Source: an uncultured Lachnospiraceae bacterium
Lineage (GTDB): Bacteria; Bacillota; Clostridia; Lachnospirales; Lachnospiraceae
Direction: 5' to 3'
Length of the DNA: 18,121 bases
Assembly (NCBI GenBank): GCA_910588405.1
Contig: CAJUPT010000063.1
Coordinates: forward strand, 1 to 18,121
In this document: piece by piece, positions 7,270-15,080 of the stretch
Layout: each line of letters begins with the position of its first letter
How positions within the stretch are numbered: the first letter of the stretch is position 1
The notes under the pieces: model-generated
What the model was told of the DNA's origin: nothing
Seen by the model: the letters and a program-made list of their open reading frames with translations, nothing else
Database searches by the model: none
Program-made: the position numbers and the translations under genes

Positions 7270-7917
7270 ATGAAATCAATACTTTTAATCGGGCTTGGGA
7301 GGTTTGGAAAACACATTGCCCTGCACTTAAACCAGCTTGGGCATCAGGTCATGGCAGTTGACCATGCGGAGGAACGGGTCAACGACGTGCTGCCCTTTGT
7401 AACAAACGCCCAGATCGGTGACAGCACAAACACAGATTTTCTGGCATCGCTGGGAATCCGCAACTATGATGTCTGCATCGTCGCCATCGGAAATGATTTT
7501 CAAAGCTCGCTGGAAACCTCCTCCCTGCTCAAGGAGCTTGGCGCAAAGCTGGTGGTATCCAGGGCTGCCAGAGATGTGCAGGCAAAATTCCTTTTGCGCA
7601 ACGGTGCGGACGAGGTGGTCTATCCTGAAAAGCAGCTGGCCAAATGGACTGCGATCCGTTACAGCGCCGACCATATTTTAGACTACATAGAGCTGGATAA
7701 TGAACACGCCATATTTGAAATACCGGTTCCAAAGGATTGGGCCGGGCAGACAATCGGGCAGATCGATATCCGAAAAAAATACGGGATTAACATTATGGGG
7801 ATAAAAAAAGATGGGAAATTAGAGCTCGCCGTCTCCCCCGACATGATGCTGGAAGCCCAGAACACCATGCTGGTGCTGGGTCGGAGTAAGGATATACAGA
7901 AGTGTTTCCGGATATAA
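7270..7917 (+). CDS. ktrA: KtrA/TrkA-type regulatory subunit of potassium uptake
   Basis: The 215-residue cytosolic protein has an RCK_N Rossmann domain with GLGRFG (8-13), the ribose-binding acid D31 (MAVDH) and GDST (50-53). An RCK_C domain covers about 135-215. The size equals one RCK_N/RCK_C unit, as in KtrA, rather than the doubled TrkA of Proteobacteria. In the known family an octameric ring binds ATP or ADP on RCK_N and c-di-AMP on RCK_C, and gates KtrB. It sits directly after ktrB behind AAAGGAGG, supporting a KtrAB complex. A hairpin immediately follows its stop. Confidence 0.94.
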   Translation: MKSILLIGLGRFGKHIALHLNQLGHQVMAVDHAEERVNDVLPFVTNAQIGDSTNTDFLASLGIRNYDVCIVAIGNDFQSSLETSSLLKELGAKLVVSRAARDVQAKFLLRNGADEVVYPEKQLAKWTAIRYSADHILDYIELDNEHAIFEIPVPKDWAGQTIGQIDIRKKYGINIMGIKKDGKLELAVSPDMMLEAQNTMLVLGRSKDIQKCFRI

Positions 7918-7949
7918 AACACCGTCCGGATGACAGTATCCGGTGTTTT
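7916..7949 (+). terminator. Hairpin between ktrA and the small membrane protein gene (weak terminator or attenuator)
   Basis: AAAACACC (7916-7923) pairs with GGTGTTTT (7942-7949), and GGAT pairs with ATCC inside it with a GTCC bulge. CCGGAT/ATCCGG is the alternative inner stem. It overlaps the ktrA stop. The only downstream T-run is the arm itself, so it is a weak or partial terminator. It would let ktrBA be made in excess over kdpDE while keeping one transcript. Confidence 0.45.
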
Positions 7950-7980
7950 ATGAAAGAAACAAGCAACGGGAAGGGAAACT

Positions 7981-8142
7981 ATGCAGGATATTTTATTGCT
8001 GGCAGTTGTAACGGCAGCGACCGTCTATGGATGGTTTCTGATGAAAAGGCTGGATCAATTTCTTGAGGTCTGCCGCCAAGCCCGAGATTTACAAGATGAT
8101 TTACAGTCTTATTATGGAAACCATAAGGATGACATGTTATAA
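7981..8142 (+). CDS. 53-residue single-span membrane protein between ktrA and kdpD
   Basis: An ATG at 7981, behind GGGAAGGGAAA, opens a frame ending at TAA 8140-8142. The N-terminus MQDILLLAVVTAATVYGWFL is one hydrophobic span. A charged cytosolic tail follows (MKRLDQFLEVCRQARDLQDD, then QSYYGNHKDDML) that looks helical. The placement of basic residues after the span predicts the tail inside the cell. The stop overlaps an ATG (8142) in the kdpD frame as TAATG. It is not KdpF, which is about 30 residues and belongs to the Kdp pump; I do not recognise a named family. A small partner of KtrB or KdpD is plausible from position alone. It might be missed by gene callers because of its length. Confidence 0.7.
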   Translation: MQDILLLAVVTAATVYGWFLMKRLDQFLEVCRQARDLQDDLQSYYGNHKDDML

Positions 8143-8192
8143 TGTTTGCAGACCTGACATCATTTAGGAAACACAATATAAGGGAAAACCAT

Positions 8193-10883
8193 ATGGAACT
8201 GCCAAACCAAAAACCGGATCAGCTGCTGCAGGCGATCCATCATGAGCAATCGGATGCAAACCATGGAAAACTGAAAATATTTTTCGGCTATGCCGCCGGC
8301 ACAGGAAAAACCTATGCCATGCTGCAAGCGGCGCATCAGGCAAGGGAACGGGGCATTGATGTCGTCGCCGGGTACATCGAAACGTATACCTACCCACAGA
8401 CAGCGTCACTGCTTTGCGGACTGGAACAGATGGAGACCAGGGAAATTCCATATAACGGCGTTGCACTCTATGAATTTGACATTGACGCCGCATTAGAAAG
8501 GAAACCTCAGCTCATCCTGGTGGATGAGTTAGCCCATACCAACGTAAAAGGCAGCCGCCACACCAGACGCTATCAGGATATATTGGAGCTGCTGAACGCC
8601 GGAATCGACGTTTATACCACGGTAAACGTACAGCATATCGAAAGCTTAAATGATATGGTTGCGTCCGTTACCGGTATTTTTGTGCGGGAGCGCATCCCTG
8701 ATTCTGTCTTTGACCAGGCTGACCAGGTGGAGCTGGTAGATATAGAGGCGGAGGAATTGCTGGAACGCCTGAAAGTCAGAAATGCCGGCCGGCGTGAACA
8801 GACAGAACAGGCGGCCGCCAATTTCTTTACCCTGGAAAACCTGACCGCCCTGCGTGAAATCGCTCTGCGGCGCTGTGCCGACCGGGTGAATCTGCTGACC
8901 GAAAGCGCAAGAATCCAAAGAAGGGGAAATTACCATACCGATGAGCATATCCTGGTATGCCTCTCCTCTTCCCCTTCCAATACGAAGATTATACGTACCG
9001 CCGCAAGGATGGCGCGGGCTTTCCGTGGCAGCTTTACCGCCCTTTTTGTAGAGACACCCGGTACGGCGGCAATGAATGAAGAGAACAAAAAGCGGCTGCA
9101 GGAAAATATACGACTGGCAAAACAGCTCGGCGCTGCCGTTGAAACCAGCTATGGCGAAGATGTCCCCTGTCAGATCGCTGAATTCGCAAAGCTTTCCGGC
9201 TCTTCCAAGGTCGTGATCGGCCGCAGTACGGCAACCAGAAAAAATATATTCGGAAAACCAAGCCTGACAGAGCGCCTGATCGCCGCCGCCCCTAATCTGG
9301 ATATTTACATCATTCCGGACACCGGCGTACACGACCGGCACCGGCCGGGCAAAATAAAGCTGCCTGACGTCATGCCGGCAAGAGATATCGGAAAAAGCTT
9401 CGCTGTCCTGCTTGCCGCCACACTGATCAGCTATATTTTCTATGCCCTTGGATTTACGGAAGCAAATATTATCGCGGTCTATATTTTCGGCGTGCTTGTT
9501 ACATCCATCATTACATCCAACCAGCTTTACGGGGTCATTACATCCTTTATAAGCGTGCTGGTATTTAACTTTTTCTTTACCAGCCCACGCTTTACCTTTC
9601 ACTTTTATGACTCTAATTATCTGGTAACTTTTACCATTATGTTTATGGTGGCATTCCTGACAGGTTCCCTTGCTACAAAGCTGAAGGATAACGCAAGGCA
9701 GTCTGCTCGAGCGGCATTCCGGACAAAAATTCTGTTTGAAACAAACCAGCTTCTTCAAAAGGAAAAGGATGAGCAGTCAGTCCTAAATGCAGCTGCCAGA
9801 CAGCTTACGAAGCTTTTAAAAAGAGATCTGGTTATCTATCCTGCGGACGGGAAGGAACTGGCCGCACCGGACGTTTACCGGACAGCGGACAGCGCACAAT
9901 CCGAACTGACCACGGAATATGAAAAAGCGGTCGCCTTGTGGGTTCTTCAAAATAATGAACACGCAGGCGCGACAACGGATACCCTCTCGAATGCCAAATG
10001 CCTGTATCTGGCAATCCGGGCGGGCAGCCAGGTATATGCCGTCGTGGGTATTTCCATGGGCGAAATTCCCCCTGATTCCTTTGAAAACAGCGTTTTGCTG
10101 TCGATTCTTGGAGAATGCGCCCTGACACTGGAAAATATCAAAAATGCCAAAGAGAAGGAAGAAGCCGCCATTCTGGCCAAAAACGAGCAGCTTCGGGCCA
10201 ACCTGCTCCGGGCAATCTCCCATGATCTGCGCACGCCGCTGACCTCCATCTCCGGGAGCGCCGGCAACTTAGTGGCAAATTACAGGAAAATGGACGACGC
10301 AACCAGGGAGCAGACCTTTTTGGATATTTATGATGATTCCATGTGGCTGATTAATCTGGTGGAAAACCTGTTGGCCATCACCAGAATCGAAGGGGGACAG
10401 GTCAGCTTGCCCCGGTCTGTGGAATTGATGGATGAAGTGATTACGGAGGCTTTACGGCATATCAACCGGAAGAGCAAAGAACATACGATCCGCGTCATTT
10501 CCTCACAGGATTTGCTCCTGGCGCACATCGACGCAAAGCTGATCGTCCAGGTAATGGTCAACCTGGTAGATAACGCAATCAAATACACACCTGCCCATTC
10601 TATTATTGAAATTCACACGGAAAAGAAAGAGAAATGGATCGTCGTGTCCGTTTCCGATAACGGGCCGGGTATTCCCGACGGGCAAAAGTCCATAGTCTTT
10701 GATATGTTTTACAGCGGAGCCAACCGGATCGCGGACAGCCGCAGAAGCCTGGGGCTTGGGCTTTCTCTGTGCAAATCCATTGTCACGGCCCACGGCGGCA
10801 CAATTACGGTTTCAGATAATCAGCCGAAAGGCGCTGTTTTTACATTCACTTTACCAGCAGGGGAGGTTGAACTGAATGAATAA
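8193..10883 (+). CDS. kdpD: KdpD-type potassium/osmotic sensor histidine kinase
   Basis: From ATG 8193 the protein has 896 residues, the normal KdpD size. Domains in order: KdpD N-domain (about 24-235) with Walker A GYAAGTGKT (32-40), Walker B LILVDE (107-112) and the family block ELAHTNVKGSRHTRRYQDI; a USP-like domain (about 250-375); the four-span DUF4118 region (about 402-495); a GAF-like linker; HisKA with H677 (AISHDLRTPLTS); and HATPase_c with N794, DNGPGI (822-827) and LGLGLSL (853-859). I prefer 8193 because AAGGG precedes it and KdpD N-termini begin close to 'KPDxLLxxI'; ATG 8142, overlapping the upstream stop, would add 17 residues by coupling. In the family, KdpD senses low K+, high ionic strength or c-di-AMP (via USP) and phosphorylates KdpE. 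The stop overlaps kdpE by 8 bases. Confidence 0.95.
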   Translation: MELPNQKPDQLLQAIHHEQSDANHGKLKIFFGYAAGTGKTYAMLQAAHQARERGIDVVAGYIETYTYPQTASLLCGLEQMETREIPYNGVALYEFDIDAALERKPQLILVDELAHTNVKGSRHTRRYQDILELLNAGIDVYTTVNVQHIESLNDMVASVTGIFVRERIPDSVFDQADQVELVDIEAEELLERLKVRNAGRREQTEQAAANFFTLENLTALREIALRRCADRVNLLTESARIQRRGNYHTDEHILVCLSSSPSNTKIIRTAARMARAFRGSFTALFVETPGTAAMNEENKKRLQENIRLAKQLGAAVETSYGEDVPCQIAEFAKLSGSSKVVIGRSTATRKNIFGKPSLTERLIAAAPNLDIYIIPDTGVHDRHRPGKIKLPDVMPARDIGKSFAVLLAATLISYIFYALGFTEANIIAVYIFGVLVTSIITSNQLYGVITSFISVLVFNFFFTSPRFTFHFYDSNYLVTFTIMFMVAFLTGSLATKLKDNARQSARAAFRTKILFETNQLLQKEKDEQSVLNAAARQLTKLLKRDLVIYPADGKELAAPDVYRTADSAQSELTTEYEKAVALWVLQNNEHAGATTDTLSNAKCLYLAIRAGSQVYAVVGISMGEIPPDSFENSVLLSILGECALTLENIKNAKEKEEAAILAKNEQLRANLLRAISHDLRTPLTSISGSAGNLVANYRKMDDATREQTFLDIYDDSMWLINLVENLLAITRIEGGQVSLPRSVELMDEVITEALRHINRKSKEHTIRVISSQDLLLAHIDAKLIVQVMVNLVDNAIKYTPAHSIIEIHTEKKEKWIVVSVSDNGPGIPDGQKSIVFDMFYSGANRIADSRRSLGLGLSLCKSIVTAHGGTITVSDNQPKGAVFTFTLPAGEVELNE

Positions 10884-11577
10884 ACCCTTGATATTGGTTG
10901 TGGAGGATGATCCTCCGGTGCGCAACCTGATTACGACAACACTGAAAACCAATGACTACCGCTATTTAATGGCAGCAAACGGGGAAACCGCCATTTTAGA
11001 AGCCTCCTCCCATAATCCGGATATTGTTCTGCTGGATCTGGGGCTGCCGGATATGGATGGTGTGGAAGTCATCCGGAATATCCGTTCCTGGTCGAACCTG
11101 CCAATCATCGTAATCAGCGCCCGCAGCGAAGACAATGATAAAATCGAAGCGCTGGATGCCGGCGCAGATGACTATCTGACAAAGCCATTCTCAGTGGAAG
11201 AGCTGCTGGCCAGGCTTCGGGCAACACAGCGCAGGCTCTCTTTTATGACTGCCGAAATGCTGGCAGCCAGCTCCGTATTTGTAAACGGAAAGCTCCGGGT
11301 GGATTATGCGGGCGGCTGCGCTTATCTGGATGGCCGGGAGCTTCACCTGACGCCGATCGAATACAAGCTGCTCTGCCTGCTCTCCAAAAACGTAGGGAAG
11401 GTACTGACACACACTTTTATCACCCAAAATATCTGGGGGCGGAGCTGGGAAAATGATGTCGCTTCCCTGCGGGTTTTTATGGCAACGCTCCGAAAGAAGC
11501 TGGAACTTGAACCAAATTTCCCGCAGTATATTCAGACCCATATCGGAGTCGGCTACCGCATGATGAGGATCGAATAG
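10876..11577 (+). CDS. kdpE: KdpE-type OmpR-family response regulator
   Basis: The 233-residue regulator has a receiver domain with E10, D11 and D12, phospho-acceptor D54 (VLLDLGLPDMDG), S81 and K103 (LTKPF). A winged-helix output domain follows (LHLTPIEYKLLCLLSKN, ending HIGVGYRMMRIE). It starts inside the kdpD end (8-base overlap, ATGAATAA), behind GGGGAGG, so it is coupled to kdpD. KdpE normally activates kdpFABC; no such pump genes are in the window, so ktrBA at the head of this gene run is a plausible target by position (inference). A strong terminator follows seven bases after the stop. Confidence 0.95.
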   Translation: MNKPLILVVEDDPPVRNLITTTLKTNDYRYLMAANGETAILEASSHNPDIVLLDLGLPDMDGVEVIRNIRSWSNLPIIVISARSEDNDKIEALDAGADDYLTKPFSVEELLARLRATQRRLSFMTAEMLAASSVFVNGKLRVDYAGGCAYLDGRELHLTPIEYKLLCLLSKNVGKVLTHTFITQNIWGRSWENDVASLRVFMATLRKKLELEPNFPQYIQTHIGVGYRMMRIE

Positions 11578-11583
11578 AAAATA

Positions 11584-11618
11584 GCTCCCCGGCAGCAGGT
11601 TAACCGCCGCCGGGGAGC
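11584..11618. terminator. Bidirectional terminator between kdpE and the MBL lipoprotein gene
   Basis: GCTCCCCGGC (11584-11593) pairs perfectly with GCCGGGGAGC (11609-11618), and the inner GC of the loop can extend the stem. Plus-strand tail is CTTATTAG (weak); minus-strand tail is TATTTTCTATT (better). It lies exactly between two convergent genes, 7 and 9 bases from their stops, so it probably serves both. Confidence 0.85.
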
Positions 11619-11626
11619 CTTATTAG

Positions 11627-12565
11627 TCAGGGAGCCACGCTCATCTCCAGATTTTTACCGTCGCATAGGCAAGTAACCGTCCCGTCCGACGTCAGGTAAA
11701 CCTGCGTCCCCAGCTCATCCAGCATATTGCATAGTTTCTTGCTTGCCGGTTCCTCCGAAGAACAGGTAATCACGGCCGCCTCCGGTGCGACGCGTTCCAG
11801 AAACTCCCTGGAATTATCCTCCTTTTTCCCATGATGGGGCACCTTCAGCACATCGTGGGATAAATCGAATTCCGTCTGCAAAAGAAGCTCGTCAAGGCGT
11901 TCTTCCTCACAGTCTCCCGCAAACAGAAAGCTCCTTTCCCCATAAGCCATGCTGACCGTTAAAGAAAAATCGTTATCTTCCTCTTCATATGTTTTTTTCT
12001 GCGGCGGGTAGATATAAAAATCCGCCCCGTCCAGGGAAAACTGCATCGACTCGGTCACAAGGACAGGCTGCAGCTTTTTCTCCTCCAAAACGGCACGGTA
12101 TTCCTGATACTGCCCTCCGTCGGACGCGTAATCCGGCTGTAAGATTTCTCCCACTTCAAACTCACTTACAACCCGGTCAGCCCCGCCTACATGATCCTTG
12201 TCAAAATGGGTAATCACCAGATAATCCAGCTTTTCTATCTCCTGTTTTGCAAGATAGTCCCGGATGACGCCATAGGTTTTATCATATCCCGCATCGATCA
12301 GCAGCGTATACTCCCTGGTTTCTATTAATATGGCGTCACCCTTTCCAACGTCAAAAAAAGTCACCTTTACGCCAGGATTCTCCTGCATGGAGTTATCATA
12401 TTCGGCGCTTTCCTGCACAGGGTTCTGCCGCATGGAATTTTCCACTCCTGGTTCCTTACGCCTTTCCTGGCATCCGAAGAGGAAAATCAGCGCGCATATA
12501 AAAAGACAGCCAAACTTTTTATGTTTCCTTTTTTTCTCCAAATCGAACCCGTCCTTTTTCGTCAT
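11627..12565 (-). CDS. Lipoprotein with ComEC-like metallo-beta-lactamase fold
   Basis: A lysine-rich N-terminus, a hydrophobic stretch and lipobox LFGC (Cys at residue 32 from ATG 12565) mark a secreted lipoprotein. The mature part is an MBL-fold hydrolase: FDVGKGDAILIE, LIDAGYD, THFDKDHVGG (the HxDxDH metal motif of the ComEC/Rec2 class), FLFAGD and VPHHGKK. It lacks the ComEC membrane channel and is about 310 residues. In ComEC this domain is a candidate nuclease acting on incoming DNA; the free secreted form has no settled role. ATG 12571 would add two residues; 12565 has better spacing from AGG. The linker after the lipobox has a short duplication (NSMRQNPVQES and NSMQENPG). It lies 100 bases after the importer operon on the same strand, without a clear terminator between. 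Confidence 0.88.
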   Translation of the reverse strand: MTKKDGFDLEKKRKHKKFGCLFICALIFLFGCQERRKEPGVENSMRQNPVQESAEYDNSMQENPGVKVTFFDVGKGDAILIETREYTLLIDAGYDKTYGVIRDYLAKQEIEKLDYLVITHFDKDHVGGADRVVSEFEVGEILQPDYASDGGQYQEYRAVLEEKKLQPVLVTESMQFSLDGADFYIYPPQKKTYEEEDNDFSLTVSMAYGERSFLFAGDCEEERLDELLLQTEFDLSHDVLKVPHHGKKEDNSREFLERVAPEAAVITCSSEEPASKKLCNMLDELGTQVYLTSDGTVTCLCDGKNLEMSVAP

Positions 12566-12665
12566 CCACATTAACCTATGATATCCGGCAAACTTACGCA
12601 GAATAATTTTTCATCGGCAAGACTCCTGAACGAAACGATACCCGCGCAGCAACAGGCAGTGATCA

Positions 12666-13268
12666 CTAATCCAACTTGCAAATCCTTGTGCAGACGCTCT
12701 CAAGCAGCGGCATACTGTGGCTTACGGCCAGAAGCCCGATCTCTCTTTTCTCCACCTCCTCCACCAGAAAGCTCCAGATCTGGCTCTGGGTAATCAGGTC
12801 AAGCATCGTGCTGATCTCGTCTGCCAAAAGAAAGCGGGTGCGTTTTCCCAATGCCCTAGCGATACAGAAGCGCTGCATCTCCCCGCCGGAGATTTCCCCT
12901 GGAAAGCGGTTTTTCCAGTCCTCCTCGATTCCCAGCCCTTCTATGACATAATCCTCTATTTCATCGCCCTCTTTCAGCACCTCTCTCATGCGCAGGCGGG
13001 GATTTACCACCTGCTCCGGGTGCTGCCAGATCATCTGTACCGGGCAATATTTCCCATAGGAACCTAACGGCCGGCCATCCAGCAGGACTTCCCCTCCGTC
13101 CGGCTGTTCATAACCGGCCAGAATCTTGCAGAAAGTAGTTTTCCCAAATCCGCTGGGCGCCACGATGCCCACACGCTCATGGCTTTCCACCGTCAGGCTG
13201 AAATCCTCTAGGATCTGCTTTGTATCCTTGCCGTATCGGAACGATATATTTTTTGCTTCCAGTACCAT
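12666..13268 (-). CDS. Short ATPase of peptide/nickel-class ABC importer (DppF/NikE-like)
   Basis: This 200-residue ATPase has a Walker A that reads APSGFGKT (37-44, first Gly replaced by Ala), Q82, signature ISGGE (126-130), Walker B FLLADE (146-151), ISTMLD in place of PTSALD, and H184. It ends at residue 200 (CKLD) without the C-terminal oligopeptide/dipeptide domain found in DppF. The ATG at 13268 follows AGAGGAAAG; a longer frame opens at 13409 but overlaps the upstream ATPase gene and adds an unrelated basic leader, so I reject it. It is the last gene of the importer operon, 43 bases after the partner ATPase. Inference: it forms the second half of an asymmetric ATPase heterodimer. Confidence 0.9.
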   Translation of the reverse strand: MVLEAKNISFRYGKDTKQILEDFSLTVESHERVGIVAPSGFGKTTFCKILAGYEQPDGGEVLLDGRPLGSYGKYCPVQMIWQHPEQVVNPRLRMREVLKEGDEIEDYVIEGLGIEEDWKNRFPGEISGGEMQRFCIARALGKRTRFLLADEISTMLDLITQSQIWSFLVEEVEKREIGLLAVSHSMPLLESVCTRICKLD

Positions 13269-13311
13269 ACTTTCCTCTTTCCGGCGCATATGCCGCATGC
13301 TTCTGTCTGAT

Positions 13312-14250
13312 TTACACCGCGCGCGTACAGCGAACCCTTCCGCCCCGCACATCACGATAAGAAATCTCCCCTTTACATTCCTCCCCGCAGAGCTCGCACC
13401 GCGGCCCAAAGGGACATCCCTGGGGCAAATCCTTCACATAGGGCTGGGTGCCTTTGATAAATTGAAATCCATTCTGGGGCAATGCCCGCCACAGCGCTTT
13501 CGAATAAGGATGCCGCAGCATTTCCTCCGACCGGAAATCCTTTGCGTCCGCATCCTCCACCGTCGTCCCCGCATAGAATACCACCACCCGGTCAGCCACC
13601 TCAAGCGCCTGTTCCAGGTCATGGGTAATCAGAAGGACGCCTGCCCCTTTATCGGCCAGTTCGCGGAAATGGCTCATCACCCGCTTCACCATCTCCATAT
13701 GAAGCCCCGGGGTCGGCTCATCCGCTATAACCAGGCGGGGATTCCCCATCAGTGCGGTAGATACCAGAACCCTGCGGTTCATACCGCCGGACAATTCAAA
13801 GGGGTACAGCTCCTGTACCTCCTGTTTCAGATGATATCCTTCGAATATCCCGTCCAGCTTTTTCTTTGAAGCCGCATCCTTTTTCCCTTTCCGAATCTGA
13901 GAACCGATTTTCATCAGCGGGTCTAAAAATGCCACGCTCTGGGGAACCAGCACGATCTCATTTCCCCTGAGCGCTTTCTGCCGTTCTTTGGTGAGAAGCG
14001 CACCGTCATAAATCAGTTCTCCGCCCATCGAGGCATTATAGGGAAGGATACCCAGAATGCCGTGGGCCAGCAGGCTCTTTCCCGAGCCGCTGGAGCCTAC
14101 CACCGCCACCATCTCCCCCTCATGGATCGTTACATCCAGATTTCGGATCACCGGAAGCCCCGTTTTCTGAAATCCTTTTTCGTATTGCTCAAAGGACACG
14201 GAAAAATTCCTGATGTCCAGAATCACTTTTTTTTCTTCCATATTCATCAT
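13312..14250 (-). CDS. ATPase of peptide/nickel-class ABC importer (DppD/NikD-like)
   Basis: From ATG 14250 the protein has 312 residues. It has Walker A GSSGSGKS (52-59), Q104, signature LSGGM (153-157), Walker B LVIADE (173-178) and switch His in LLITHD. The D-loop region reads EPTPGLH, with His where Asp (ALD) is normal. The C-terminus carries the family's cysteine motif CPFGPRCELCGEEC (oligo_HPY domain), which can hold an iron-sulfur cluster in DppD relatives. AGGTGAGG precedes 14250. A GTG at 14259, overlapping the dppC-like stop, is the alternative start, and ATGs at 14247 and 14241 are also possible. It pairs with the shorter ATPase downstream to power the two permeases. Confidence 0.92.
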   Translation of the reverse strand: MMNMEEKKVILDIRNFSVSFEQYEKGFQKTGLPVIRNLDVTIHEGEMVAVVGSSGSGKSLLAHGILGILPYNASMGGELIYDGALLTKERQKALRGNEIVLVPQSVAFLDPLMKIGSQIRKGKKDAASKKKLDGIFEGYHLKQEVQELYPFELSGGMNRRVLVSTALMGNPRLVIADEPTPGLHMEMVKRVMSHFRELADKGAGVLLITHDLEQALEVADRVVVFYAGTTVEDADAKDFRSEEMLRHPYSKALWRALPQNGFQFIKGTQPYVKDLPQGCPFGPRCELCGEECKGEISYRDVRGGRVRCTRAV

Positions 14251-14255
14251 CTGCC

Positions 14256-15080
14256 TCACCTATGGGCGCTGTTTGGATCTAACAGCCTGCGCAGGCTTTC
14301 ACCCGCCACGTCGAACAGCGCCACCGTAAATACCAGGAACAGCCCCGGAAACAATGCCAGCCACCAGCGCCCCATCGCCAGGTATTTCATGCTCTCCGAT
14401 AAAATAATGCCGATGGCCGGCTGCTCCGGAGGCAGCCCGAAGCCAAGAAAGGTGATGCTGGCTTCGTGGAGGATCGCATGGGGAAAGGTCAGGATCAGCC
14501 CTACCAGAAACTGTGGGAACAGATGGGGAAGCATATGCTTCCAGGCAATCTCAAATTTGCTGACACCCAGCTTCTGGGCGGTGCGGATATAGAGCGCCTC
14601 CTTTAACTGCATAACCTCGCCCCTGATCACTCGGGCAAGGGACGTCCAGTGGGTCAGCGACACGCCGATTACCACGCCTTTAAAGCCCTTCCCCAAAGCA
14701 TAGGAAATCAGGATCAGCAGCAAAATATGCGGAATCCCCAACACCAGGTCAATGACCCAGGTAATAACCGCATCCACCGTCTTTCCCATGGTGGCCGCAA
14801 GAATTCCCAGAAGCAGGGCAAGCACAGAGCTGACCCCCGCCGCCAGAAGCCCGATGCGGATACTCACGGACAGCCCGGTCAGCGTCCTGATAAACATATC
14901 CCTGCCCAGCCAGTCCGTTCCGAATATATACTGTCCGCACGGCTCCAGATTCTTCCTGGAAAAATCTGTTGTAAGCGCCTCCTCCCCGAAATACCAGCCC
15001 GCAACCGTTACGCCGGCCAGAAACAGAACGGCCAGGCCGAAGAGAAACACCGTCGCCATTCTTCCGTTCAAACGCTTCAT
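14256..15080 (-). CDS. Importer permease, DppC/OppC/NikC-like
   Basis: The 274-residue permease begins with a cytosolic tail and one span (about 10-28). It then has the conserved family block FGTDWLGRDMFIRTLTGLSVS, several more spans, and the ATPase-contacting EAA loop YIRTAQKLGVSKFEIAWKHM. The ending FDVAGESLRRLLDP is typical of this permease class. Its ATG overlaps the stop of the upstream permease (ATGA), with GAGGTG upstream. It forms a heterodimeric channel with that permease. Substrate is set mainly by the binding protein. Confidence 0.93.
   Translation of the reverse strand: MKRLNGRMATVFLFGLAVLFLAGVTVAGWYFGEEALTTDFSRKNLEPCGQYIFGTDWLGRDMFIRTLTGLSVSIRIGLLAAGVSSVLALLLGILAATMGKTVDAVITWVIDLVLGIPHILLLILISYALGKGFKGVVIGVSLTHWTSLARVIRGEVMQLKEALYIRTAQKLGVSKFEIAWKHMLPHLFPQFLVGLILTFPHAILHEASITFLGFGLPPEQPAIGIILSESMKYLAMGRWWLALFPGLFLVFTVALFDVAGESLRRLLDPNSAHR

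Noticed and set aside
8646..9758. Long minus-strand frame opposite kdpD (370 codons)
   Set aside because: Shadow of kdpD; cysteine- and histidine-rich with no family motifs and no ribosome site context.
12658..12667. Perfect palindrome AGTGATCACT overlapping the last importer ATPase stop
   Set aside because: Ten bases only, partly coding, and no promoter can be placed next to it; it may be chance.
13269..13409. N-terminal extension of the last importer ATPase up to 13409
   Set aside because: The added 47 residues overlap the end of the upstream ATPase gene in another frame, have no ATPase-like content, and the ATG at 13268 has a good ribosome site.
13126..13869. Plus-strand frame opposite the importer ATPases (247 codons)
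   Set aside because: Antisense to two overlapping ATPase motifs sets and without any domain signal.
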